A stretch of 7,623 nt of DNA from an uncultured Collinsella sp. (lineage in GTDB: Bacteria; Actinomycetota; Coriobacteriia; Coriobacteriales; Coriobacteriaceae), in NCBI GenBank assembly GCA_900548515.1, contig URKU01000091.1, forward strand, positions 1 through 7,623. Reading direction: 5' to 3'. Both the position numbers and the translations under genes were made by a program. Of the stretch, positions 1 through 6,715 are shown piece after piece (the stretch's first letter is position 1; each line of letters starts with the position of its first letter). The notes beneath the pieces are model-generated. The model ran no database searches, had not been told where the DNA came from, and saw nothing but the letters and a program-made list of their open reading frames with translations.

Positions 1-1558
1 TGCCGTCGGCGTCCTCGGCTTCTTCTCTAGCGTAGAGCTCCAGCATGCGGCGGCGGTATTCGTGCACGGCGAGCTTGGCGCGCTCCAGGCGACGGCGCTC
101 GCGCGGGGTGAGCTTGGACGGGTCGATCTCGTCGCCATAGGTCTTCTCGGCCAGCAAATGGGCGGCGTCGACGATACGGGCATCGATGCGCTCGCTTGCC
201 GCCTCGGCCGAAAGGCGATCGGCAATGGTATCGATCGTAGGCACGCCGTCGAGTGCGCGGCCGTGACCGTGCGAGGTCAACAACTCGTGCTCACGCGCGA
301 GCAAGCTCGCCAGATCGTGATGGGCGCGCAGAATATCGAGCGCATCGGATGGATGCTCGGCAACCTCCGCCACGGCAGCGACCGGTGCGGCGTCGACCAC
401 GCGGTAGAAGAGCTGCGCGAGCAATGGCATCAAGAACACTGTGATGGCACCGGCGGCAACCATGACCGACGCAATATCTTGCGACAGCGCGCCCGCGTTG
501 ACGGCAACGCTCGTCACGGCAACGATGATCGGCAGGGCCGTGGTGCAGTACAGGGCCACGGTAATGCGGCCATACGCCGACACATCGCGCGTCACGGGAC
601 AAAAGCTCATAGAGACGAGAATGGGCACGGCGCGAATAATCAGCAACGCCACGATAAAGCCCGCGAGCAGCCCGGGGCGCGACGCCACGGCCGTCAGGTC
701 GATCTTTGCGCCCGATACGGTAAAGAACACCGGAATCAAAAAGCCGTAGGCCAGGCCGTCGAGCTTGGTCTCGAGCGTATGGTTGCCCTCGGGGATGATA
801 TAGCGCAGGACAAAGCCGGCGGCAAAAGAACCCAACACGATGTCGAGATCAAAGACGGCCGAGAACGCCACGAGCGTGACCAGGATGAGTACCGTCAGGC
901 GCACGAAGGTCTGCGACGTGGTATCGGCACGTTCCTCGACAAGCGCAAAGAAGCGGCTGCCGACGCGCTTGGAGCGGCTTGGAACCACGGCCAGCAACAC
1001 GCAAACCACCACAAACAAGCCAAGGATTACGAGCGTTTGGATGCCAGTGCGGGCAGACAGCAACACCGACATAGCAAGCACGGGTCCAAGTTCGCCCCAG
1101 GTGCCATACGCGAGAATCGAGTCGCCCACACGCGTGCCAGTGAGCGAGCGCTCACGCATGATGGGCACGAGTGTGCCGAGCGCCGTCGAAGTAAGGGCAA
1201 GCGTCACGGCGATACCGTCGAAATGACTGACCGAGAACCACGGGGTAAAGCGCACGGCAAGCCAGGCGATACCAAACGTGACGACCCACGTCGCCAAGCC
1301 GTAGCGCCCCTCGACGCCCGTGATGCTCTTGGGATCGATCTCAAAGCCGGCAAGCAAGAACAAAAAGGCCAGACCGAGCTCGGACACAAGCGAGACCTCG
1401 GTATCTACATGGATGACGCCGAGCATATGAGGTCCCAGCACTGCGCCGAGCACGAGCAAAAAGACCGTCTCGGGAACGGGTTTTCCAGGAATCGCCGAGG
1501 CGATGAAGGGGCTTGCAAAGGCCACGAGCGCGATGATGGCGAGTGAAACGAATGCCAT
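1..1558 (-). CDS. CPA2-type cation:proton antiporter (Na+/H+ exchanger fold), C-terminus cut by window edge
   Basis: An integral membrane transporter that probably exchanges protons for Na+ or K+ across the cytoplasmic membrane, for pH and ion balance. Translating the minus strand from ATG at 1558 gives 519 codons open to position 1, so the C-terminal end is missing. Residues 1 to about 385 hold roughly 12-13 hydrophobic segments. Family hallmarks are LGLAFLFLLAGFEID (61-75), LTSTALGTLVPIMRE (122-136), GSFAAGFVLR (243-252) and PVFFTVSGAKIDL (276-288). The membrane domain length matches CPA2/Kef-type exchangers (Pfam Na_H_Exchanger). Where CPA2 members usually carry an acidic pair or Gln-Asp in the core helix, this protein reads YGTWGELGP (151-159), with Glu156 as the only acid. 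The tail (about 386-519 onward) is hydrophilic, with a His-rich stretch near 414-433 and an Arg/Lys/Glu-rich helix from 484. No TrkA-N nucleotide-binding motif is visible in the part seen. The start is supported by a GAAAGG site six bases upstream. Ion specificity cannot be read from the sequence. Confidence 0.88.
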   Translation of the reverse strand, partial: MAFVSLAIIALVAFASPFIASAIPGKPVPETVFLLVLGAVLGPHMLGVIHVDTEVSLVSELGLAFLFLLAGFEIDPKSITGVEGRYGLATWVVTFGIAWLAVRFTPWFSVSHFDGIAVTLALTSTALGTLVPIMRERSLTGTRVGDSILAYGTWGELGPVLAMSVLLSARTGIQTLVILGLFVVVCVLLAVVPSRSKRVGSRFFALVEERADTTSQTFVRLTVLILVTLVAFSAVFDLDIVLGSFAAGFVLRYIIPEGNHTLETKLDGLAYGFLIPVFFTVSGAKIDLTAVASRPGLLAGFIVALLIIRAVPILVSMSFCPVTRDVSAYGRITVALYCTTALPIIVAVTSVAVNAGALSQDIASVMVAAGAITVFLMPLLAQLFYRVVDAAPVAAVAEVAEHPSDALDILRAHHDLASLLAREHELLTSHGHGRALDGVPTIDTIADRLSAEAASERIDARIVDAAHLLAEKTYGDEIDPSKLTPRERRRLERAKLAVHEYRRRMLELYAREEAEDADG

Positions 1559-1564
1559 GTGATG

Positions 1565-1570
1565 CCTTTC
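1565..1570 (-). promoter_or_regulatory. Ribosome binding site of the antiporter gene
   Basis: On the minus strand this reads GAAAGG and lies six bases before the ATG at 1558-1556. The spacing is good, and no other start in the frame has a comparable site, so it fixes the antiporter start. Confidence 0.6.
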
Positions 1571-1585
1571 TCTTGTTTGCGCTTC

Positions 1586-1594
1586 ACTGTAGCA
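1586..1594 (-). promoter_or_regulatory. Possible extended -10 promoter for the antiporter gene
   Basis: The minus strand reads TGCTACAGT, an extended -10 form (TGn followed by TACAGT). Transcription would start near 1580 and leave a leader of about 20 bases that includes the ribosome binding site. No good -35 box is found at 16-18 bases; a TTGAGG upstream is too close (13 bases). This is a motif-based guess only. Confidence 0.3.
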
Positions 1595-1627
1595 CCCTCG
1601 CCGTCCTCAACGCGCCACGAGCTGTCG

Positions 1628-1634
1628 TATCATA
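1628..1634. promoter_or_regulatory. Symmetric -10-like element between the divergent genes
   Basis: TATCATA reads as TATCAT on the plus strand (towards purL) and TATGAT on the minus strand (towards the antiporter). Both resemble -10 boxes, each with four or five matches to TATAAT, and they overlap back to back. The plus-strand reading would give purL a leader of roughly 100 bases. Neither reading has a convincing -35 box at normal spacing. It is the best candidate for purL transcription in the 184-base gap but remains weak. I saw no purine (guanine/adenine) riboswitch core in the leader. Confidence 0.22.
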
Positions 1635-1726
1635 GTGAGGTTTACAAACATGTGGCTCAAGGCGACCGCAGGGCAGACCCCGCAAACCGACCGCTGCCGC
1701 ATACCGTACCGTACGCCCAACCGATC

Positions 1727-1738
1727 AGGAAGGCAGGA
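1727..1738 (+). promoter_or_regulatory. Ribosome binding site of purL
   Basis: The purine-rich run AGGAAGGCAGGA contains AGGAAGG ending nine bases before the ATG at 1743, plus a second AGGA four bases before it. It supports that ATG over the in-frame GTG at 1635, which has no such site. The 36 residues encoded between the two do not resemble a PurL N-terminus. Confidence 0.7.
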
Positions 1739-1742
1739 ACCA

Positions 1743-4700
1743 ATGGTCTCTCGTATCTACGTGGAGAAGAAACCCGGGTTCGACGTCGAGGCTCAGCAGC
1801 TCAAGGGCGAGCTGACCGAAATTCTCGGCATCAAGGGCATCGAGGCCCTGAGGATCATCAACCGCTACGACGTCGAGGGCATCGACGAGGAGCTTTTCCG
1901 CTCCTGCGTGCCGACCGTCTTTAGCGAGCCCCAGGTCGATGTGACCTACGACGAGCTCCCCGCAAGCGATGGCGCCGTCTTTGCCGTCGAATTCCTGCCT
2001 GGCCAGTTTGACCAGCGCGCCGACTCCGCCAGCGAGTGCGTGCAGCTCATCAGCCAGGGCGAGCGCCCCGCCGTGCGCTCCGCCAAGGTCTATATGATCT
2101 CGGGCGCTCTGGACGAAGCCGCCATCGAGGCCATCAAGCACTACGTGGTGAACCCCGTCGAGGCGCGTATCGCCTCGCTCGACCTGCCCGAGACGCTGTA
2201 CATGGAGACCCCCGAGCCCCAGCCCGTCGAGGTGCTCGACGGCTTCCGCGAGCTCGATGAGGCCGGCCTTGCCGCCTTTATCGCCGATCGCGGCCTTGCC
2301 ATGGACGAGGCAGACATCGCCTTCTGCCAGCAGTACTTCCGCGATGAGGACCGCGACCCCACCATCACCGAAATCCGCGTGATCGACACCTATTGGTCCG
2401 ATCACTGCCGCCATACCACCTTCGGCACCGTCCTAGACGACGTGACGATCGACGACGCCGTGGTGCAGCAGGCCTTCGACCGCTACATGGAGATGCGCCA
2501 CGAACTCGGCCGCGACGCCAAGCCCGTCTGCCTCATGGACATGGGCACCATCGGCGCTAAGTACCTTAAGAAGACCGGCGTCATGACCGATGTCGATGAG
2601 TCCGAGGAAATCAACGCCTGCACCGTCAAGGTGAAGGTCGATGTCGACGGCGAGGACCAGGACTGGCTGTTCCTGTTTAAGAACGAGACCCACAACCACC
2701 CGACCGAGATCGAGCCCTTCGGCGGTGCCGCCACTTGCGTGGGCGGCGCCATCCGCGACCCGCTTTCGGGCCGCAGCTACGTGTACCAGGCCATGCGTGT
2801 CACCGGCGCCGGCGACCCCACCGTCCCCGTGTCCGAGACGCTCGAGGGCAAGCTGCCGCAGCGCAAGCTCGTAACCACCGCTGCCGCCGGCTACTCCAGC
2901 TACGGCAACCAGATCGGCCTTGCCACCGGCCAGGTCAACGAACTCTATCACCCCGGCTACGTGGCCAAGCGCATGGAGGTCGGCGCCGTCGTGGGCGCTA
3001 CCCCGGCAAACCACGTGCGCCGCGAGTGCCCCGCCCCCACCGACAAGATCATCCTGCTGGGCGGCCGCACCGGCCGTGACGGCATCGGCGGTGCCACCGG
3101 CTCCTCCAAGACCCAGAACACCGAGTCCATCGAGACCTCGGGCGCCGAGGTCCAGAAGGGCAACGCCCCGGTCGAGCGCAAGCTGCAGCGTCTGTTCCGC
3201 CGCGGCGACGCCTGCCGCCTGATCAAGCGTTGCAACGACTTTGGCGCCGGCGGCGTCTCGGTCGCCGTGGGCGAGCTTGCCGACGGCCTGTATGTCGACC
3301 TTGATACCGTAACCAAGAAGTACGACGGCCTGGACGGCACCGAGCTCGCCATTTCCGAGTCCCAGGAGCGCATGGCCTGCGCCGTCGCCGACGGTGACGT
3401 CGAGGAGTTCATGGGCTACGCCGCCGAGGAGAACCTGGAGGCAACCGTCATCGCCGAGGTTACCGCCGAGCCGCGTATGCGCATGGCCTGGAACGGCGTC
3501 GCCATCGTCGATCTATCCCGCAAGTTCCTCAACTCCAACGGTGCGCCCAAGCACCAGGTCGCCCACGTCTGCGCCCGCAGCGTGTGGCAGCCCAGCTGGG
3601 CCGGCACCACGCTTACCGAGCGCATGACCTCGCTGGTCACCGACCTCAACGTCGCCTCCAACAAGGGCCTTTCCGAGCGCTTCGACTCCACCATCGGCGC
3701 CGCGACCGTGCTCATGCCCTTTGGCGGCAAGACGCAGCTCACTCCGAGCTCTGCCATGGTCGCCAAGTTCCCCGTGGACGGCGAGACCACCACGGCGAGC
3801 GCTATGGCATGGGGCTTTAACCCCTATCTGATGGAGGCCGACCAGTTTGCGGGCGCCTACCTGTCCGTGGTCGAGTCCATCGCCAAGCTCGTGGCTGCCG
3901 GCTTTGAGCACAAGCGCACCTATCTCTCCTTCCAGGAGTACTTCGAGCGTCTGCGCACCGAAGCCGAGCGCTGGGGCAAGCCCACGGCAGCCGTCCTGGG
4001 CGCCCTTATGGCCCAGGTCGACCTGGGTGCCGGCGCCATCGGCGGCAAGGACTCTATGAGCGGTTCGTTTGAGGACGAGGCCGGCGAGCTCAACGTTCCG
4101 CCGACCCTGATCAGCTTCGCCGTCGCCGTGGGCAAGGCCGCCCGCGCCGTCTCGCCCGAGTTCAAGGGCCTCACGCACCGCGTCGTCCGCATCGCCCCCG
4201 CCACCTATGGCGAGGACTACCGCCCCGATGCTCAGCAGCTGCTCGCCGCGTTTGACGCCGTCGAGGCGCTCACTGCTACCGGCAACGCCCTGGCCATCTC
4301 CACGCCCGGCTACGGCTGCGGCGCCGAGAGCCTCTTTAAGATGTGCATCGGTAACCAGATCGGTATCGAGCTTGCCGAGGATGTAGACGTGGAGAGCCTC
4401 TTCACCCCGCTCTACGGCAGCTTTATCGTCGAGCTCGCCGAGGATGCCGAGCTGCCCGAGGTCGCCGACGGCGTTGTCGTCGAGCCCCTGGGCACCACCG
4501 TCGAGGGCTATGTCATCGACACCGGCTCCGAAGTCATCGAGCTCTCCGAGCTCCAGGAGGCCTGGGAGAGCGGCATCGAGGGCGTCTTTGCCTACCGCAG
4601 CGCCGACGAGACCCCCGAGGTCGAGACCATCGACTTCCGCGCCAAGGACATCCACGTGTACGGCGGCGCCAAGATCGCCCGCCCGCGCGTGGTTATCCCC

Positions 4701-5489
4701 GTGTTCCCCGGCAACAACTGCGAGTACGATAGCGCCCGTGCCTTCCGCGCCGCCGGCGCCAAGGCCGACACCTTCGTGATCAACAACCTCACGCCCGAGG
4801 CCGTCGCCGAGAGCACCCACGAGCTTGCCCGCCGCATCCGCGCAAGCCAGATCGTCATGATCCCCGGCGGCTTCTCGGGCGGCGACGAGCCCGACGGCTC
4901 CGCCAAGTTCATCACGGCGTTCTTCCGCGCTCCCGAGGTCACCGAGGCAGTCCGCGACCTGCTCAAGGCCCGCGATGGCCTGATGCTGGGTATCTGCAAC
5001 GGCTTCCAGGCCCTGATCAAGCTCGGCCTGGTGCCCTACGGCGACATCGTCGACGCCACGCCCGATGCGCCCACGTTGACGTTCAACACCATCGGTCGCC
5101 ACCAGAGCCGTCTGGTGCGCACCCGCATCTCGTCCAACTTGTCCCCGTGGCTGTCGCAGTGCAGCCTGGACGACCCCTACACCGTCGCCATCAGCCACGG
5201 CGAGGGCCGCTTTGTCGCCAATGACGAAGTGCTCGCCCAGCTGATCGCCAACGGCCAGGTCGCCACGCAGTACGTGGGCGAGAACGGCAAGCCCAGCATG
5301 GATCTCTCCGTCAACCCCAACGGCTCCGCACTCGCCATCGAGGGCATCACGAGCCCCGACGGCCGTGTCCTGGGCAAGATGGGCCATGCCGAGCGCCGCG
5401 GCGACAACCTGTACCGCAACGTGCCCGAGCATGTCCCCGGCGACAAGTTCATGCCGATCTTTGAGAGCGGCGTAGCCTACTTCGCTTAA
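1743..5489 (+). CDS. purL: Phosphoribosylformylglycinamidine synthase, single-chain (fused PurS-PurL-PurQ type)
   Basis: A cytoplasmic enzyme of de novo purine synthesis. It converts formylglycinamide ribonucleotide, glutamine and ATP to FGAM, glutamate, ADP and phosphate. The chain is 1248 residues and complete. Order: PurS-like N-terminal part (about 1-150); linker with SDHCRH at 219-224, a hallmark of large PurL; first synthetase half with KNETHNHPTE (313-322) and NDFGAGGVSV (498-507); second half with GGKDSMSGSF (767-776); and a class I glutaminase domain from about 983, beginning IPVFPGNNCEYD (985-996). The inferred glutaminase triad is Cys1085 in GICNGFQ, His1215 and Glu1217 in GHAER. 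All key motifs are intact. The length and the N-terminal style fit the Clostridium/Bifidobacterium branch of fused enzymes (TIGRFAM clade II) better than the roughly 1295-residue proteobacterial type. No other pur gene is adjacent; upstream is a divergent antiporter. A strong terminator follows 38 bases after the stop, so it looks monocistronic. Confidence 0.97.
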   Translation: MVSRIYVEKKPGFDVEAQQLKGELTEILGIKGIEALRIINRYDVEGIDEELFRSCVPTVFSEPQVDVTYDELPASDGAVFAVEFLPGQFDQRADSASECVQLISQGERPAVRSAKVYMISGALDEAAIEAIKHYVVNPVEARIASLDLPETLYMETPEPQPVEVLDGFRELDEAGLAAFIADRGLAMDEADIAFCQQYFRDEDRDPTITEIRVIDTYWSDHCRHTTFGTVLDDVTIDDAVVQQAFDRYMEMRHELGRDAKPVCLMDMGTIGAKYLKKTGVMTDVDESEEINACTVKVKVDVDGEDQDWLFLFKNETHNHPTEIEPFGGAATCVGGAIRDPLSGRSYVYQAMRVTGAGDPTVPVSETLEGKLPQRKLVTTAAAGYSSYGNQIGLATGQVNELYHPGYVAKRMEVGAVVGATPANHVRRECPAPTDKIILLGGRTGRDGIGGATGSSKTQNTESIETSGAEVQKGNAPVERKLQRLFRRGDACRLIKRCNDFGAGGVSVAVGELADGLYVDLDTVTKKYDGLDGTELAISESQERMACAVADGDVEEFMGYAAEENLEATVIAEVTAEPRMRMAWNGVAIVDLSRKFLNSNGAPKHQVAHVCARSVWQPSWAGTTLTERMTSLVTDLNVASNKGLSERFDSTIGAATVLMPFGGKTQLTPSSAMVAKFPVDGETTTASAMAWGFNPYLMEADQFAGAYLSVVESIAKLVAAGFEHKRTYLSFQEYFERLRTEAERWGKPTAAVLGALMAQVDLGAGAIGGKDSMSGSFEDEAGELNVPPTLISFAVAVGKAARAVSPEFKGLTHRVVRIAPATYGEDYRPDAQQLLAAFDAVEALTATGNALAISTPGYGCGAESLFKMCIGNQIGIELAEDVDVESLFTPLYGSFIVELAEDAELPEVADGVVVEPLGTTVEGYVIDTGSEVIELSELQEAWESGIEGVFAYRSADETPEVETIDFRAKDIHVYGGAKIARPRVVIPVFPGNNCEYDSARAFRAAGAKADTFVINNLTPEAVAESTHELARRIRASQIVMIPGGFSGGDEPDGSAKFITAFFRAPEVTEAVRDLLKARDGLMLGICNGFQALIKLGLVPYGDIVDATPDAPTLTFNTIGRHQSRLVRTRISSNLSPWLSQCSLDDPYTVAISHGEGRFVANDEVLAQLIANGQVATQYVGENGKPSMDLSVNPNGSALAIEGITSPDGRVLGKMGHAERRGDNLYRNVPEHVPGDKFMPIFESGVAYFA

Positions 5490-5499
5490 ACCTTTCCCA

Positions 5500-5530
5500 T
5501 CGGGTACAATCCCCTCGGGTAACAACACCC
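5500..5530 (+). repeat. Imperfect tandem repeat between purL and its terminator
   Basis: TCGGGTACAATCCCC (5500-5514) is followed directly by TCGGGTAACAACACCC (5515-5530). The copies share TCGGGTA, then CAA after a one-base insertion, and end in CCC. The second copy can fold as CGGGT-AACAAC-ACCCG (5516-5531). Its right half is also the outer part of the terminator's left arm. Confidence 0.5.
5505..5510 (+). promoter_or_regulatory. Possible -10 box upstream of the terminator
   Basis: TACAAT matches five of six bases of the consensus -10 box. A start about seven bases downstream (near 5517) would put the terminator hairpin inside the leader of the EamA gene. The -35 region at 17-18 bases upstream (TTCGCT/TCGCTT, overlapping the end of purL) is poor. 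This is a candidate only. Confidence 0.27.
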
Positions 5531-5567
5531 GCCACCGGCACGCCCGGTGGCGGGTTCTTTTTTATTT
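5527..5567 (+). terminator. Strong intrinsic terminator after purL
   Basis: A perfect 12-bp GC-rich stem (ACCCGCCACCGG at 5527-5538 pairing with CCGGTGGCGGGT at 5544-5555) with a five-base loop is followed by a T-rich run, TCTTTTTTATTT (5556-5567). It ends purL transcription and lies immediately before the EamA gene. Confidence 0.93.
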
Positions 5568-5575
5568 GCGCGTAT

Positions 5576-5580
5576 GGGAG
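5576..5580 (+). promoter_or_regulatory. Ribosome binding site of the EamA transporter gene
   Basis: GGGAG lies nine bases before the ATG at 5590. It favours that ATG over an in-frame TTG at 5566, which sits within the terminator T-tract. The ATG at 5574 is in another frame. Confidence 0.68.
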
Positions 5581-5589
5581 AAGAACATC

Positions 5590-6525
5590 ATGGAAAGCCG
5601 CAAGCCGTATCTCGCCACTCTGCCCGGACTCATCCTGGGTTGCCTCGTCTGCTGCGCGCTCTGGGGGTCGGCTTTCCCCTGCATCAAGATCGGTTACGAG
5701 CTGTTTGGTATCCCGGCGCACGATAGCGCCTCGCAGCTACTCTTTGCAGGTTTGCGTTTCACACTTGCCGGTATCCTGGTTATCGCCGGTATGAGTGCAG
5801 CCCAGCGCCGCCCGCTCGTCCCACAGGCACGCGATATCAAGCCCATCTTTATCTTGTCGCTCTTTCAGACCATCGGTCAGTACTTCTTTTTCTATCTGGG
5901 CCTCTCGCGCGCCAGCGCCATGTCGAGCTCCATCATCGAGGCCAGCGCCAACTTCCTCGCAATCCTCTTTGCCGCCCTGGCATTTCACACCGAGAAGCTC
6001 AGTACGGCCAAGGTGCTTGGCTGTGCGCTGGGCTTTGCCGGCGTCGCGCTCGTCAACCTTTCGGGCGCGGACGGCACCTTTGGCTTTACGCTCGACGGCG
6101 AGGGCTTTATCCTAGCCTCCACTGTCGCGGGTGCTCTTTCGACCTGCCTGATCGGCATCTTCTCGCGCAAGCACGACGGTGTTTTGCTTGCCGGGTGGCA
6201 GTTCTTGGTCGGCGGCCTGGTCCTCACCGCCATCGGCTTTTTGATGGGTGGCGCACTCTCCCCCACAGCGATTGTCCCCGCCATCGCGCTCATCATCTAC
6301 ATGGCGCTTATCTCCGCGGTCGCCTACTCGCTGTGGTCGCGCCTGCTTGCCGTCAACCCCGTCAGCCGCGTCTCTGTCTTTGGATTTATGAACCCCGTCT
6401 TTGGTGTGGTGCTGAGCGCGCTGCTGCTCGGCGAGGGCGCTGGCACGAGCCTCGTTACCGTCATCGTTGCCCTGCTGTTGGTCTGCGGCGGCATCATCAT
6501 CGTCAACAAACCCAAAAAAGCCTAG
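5590..6525 (+). CDS. EamA-family (DMT superfamily) membrane transporter
   Basis: A 311-residue inner-membrane protein, the usual size for drug/metabolite transporters, which export or import small metabolites such as amino acids; the substrate is not readable. Ten hydrophobic helices are visible at about 11-33, 48-68, 84-104, 113-133, 139-157, 171-192, 197-218, 226-249, 259-281 and 287-305. They form two five-helix EamA repeats. Typical marks are LWGSAFPCIKIG (24-35) in the first helix and NPVFGVVLSALLLGE (268-282) near the end of the second repeat. The C-terminus is a short basic tail (NKPKKA). The gene follows purL on the same strand but behind a strong terminator, so a shared operon and a purine-related role are both unproven. 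It converges with the GGDEF gene downstream. The family call is firm; function is open. Confidence 0.92.
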   Translation: MESRKPYLATLPGLILGCLVCCALWGSAFPCIKIGYELFGIPAHDSASQLLFAGLRFTLAGILVIAGMSAAQRRPLVPQARDIKPIFILSLFQTIGQYFFFYLGLSRASAMSSSIIEASANFLAILFAALAFHTEKLSTAKVLGCALGFAGVALVNLSGADGTFGFTLDGEGFILASTVAGALSTCLIGIFSRKHDGVLLAGWQFLVGGLVLTAIGFLMGGALSPTAIVPAIALIIYMALISAVAYSLWSRLLAVNPVSRVSVFGFMNPVFGVVLSALLLGEGAGTSLVTVIVALLLVCGGIIIVNKPKKA

Positions 6526-6672
6526 CGAGCTCACCTTTTTAAAGAGGGCGTTCGCACACTTTAGCTCAATGGAGCACACTGATTCTCGTTGATTTCGTAC
6601 CGAGCCGCGGCGGCAGACGCTCGTCTTGCCGCACCGCGCCTGGGCGTTATGGCCGGTGGCCCCCGCAAACGC
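6526..6672. other. Gap after the EamA gene; short repeats and a hairpin, no gene recognised
   Basis: No convincing protein or RNA gene is seen. A 7-bp direct repeat GCACACT occurs at 6554-6560 and 6574-6580, exactly 20 bases apart, flanking TAGCTCAATGGAGCA, which superficially resembles a tRNA D-arm. A hairpin forms at 6610-6632: GCGGCAGAC pairs with GTC-T-TGCCGC, with one bulged T and a GCTC loop. It lacks a T-tract, so it is not a canonical terminator. The region would be the 3' untranslated part of the EamA transcript. Confidence 0.4.
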
Positions 6673-6715
6673 AAAAAGGGCGCACGACCATCGCAACGGT
6701 CGTGCGCCCTTTTTT
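6673..6715. terminator. Bidirectional intrinsic terminator between convergent genes
   Basis: A perfect 12-bp stem (GGGCGCACGACC at 6678-6689 with GGTCGTGCGCCC at 6698-6709) is closed by an eight-base loop. It is flanked by AAAAA on the left (6673-6677) and TTTTTT on the right (6710-6715). It therefore has a U-tract in both directions and can end the EamA transcript (plus) and the GGDEF transcript (minus). The GGDEF stop codon directly abuts it. Confidence 0.93.

Noticed and set aside
62..1546. A long open frame on the plus strand across the antiporter (about 494 residues)
   Set aside because: It lies opposite a well-supported membrane protein. Its product is full of His, Arg, Gln and Asp with no domain, as expected from the antisense of GC-rich hydrophobic codons.
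1635..1742. Upstream in-frame GTG that would add 36 residues to PurL
   Set aside because: It has no ribosome binding site, the added residues do not resemble PurL, and a good site sits before the ATG at 1743.
1640..1742. Purine riboswitch in the purL leader
   Set aside because: The conserved core and loop-loop sequences of the guanine/adenine aptamer are not visible, and no strong nested stems were found.
3513..5528. A long open frame on the minus strand across purL (about 671 residues)
   Set aside because: purL is certain in the other strand. The antisense product is low-complexity Gly/Ala/Asp/Val-rich sequence without a ribosome site or family motif, a byproduct of codon bias.
6550..6632. 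Possible tRNA or tRNA remnant
   Set aside because: Only a D-arm-like string is present and its loop is too short. No acceptor pairing, anticodon stem or GGTTCGAATCC-like T-arm was found.
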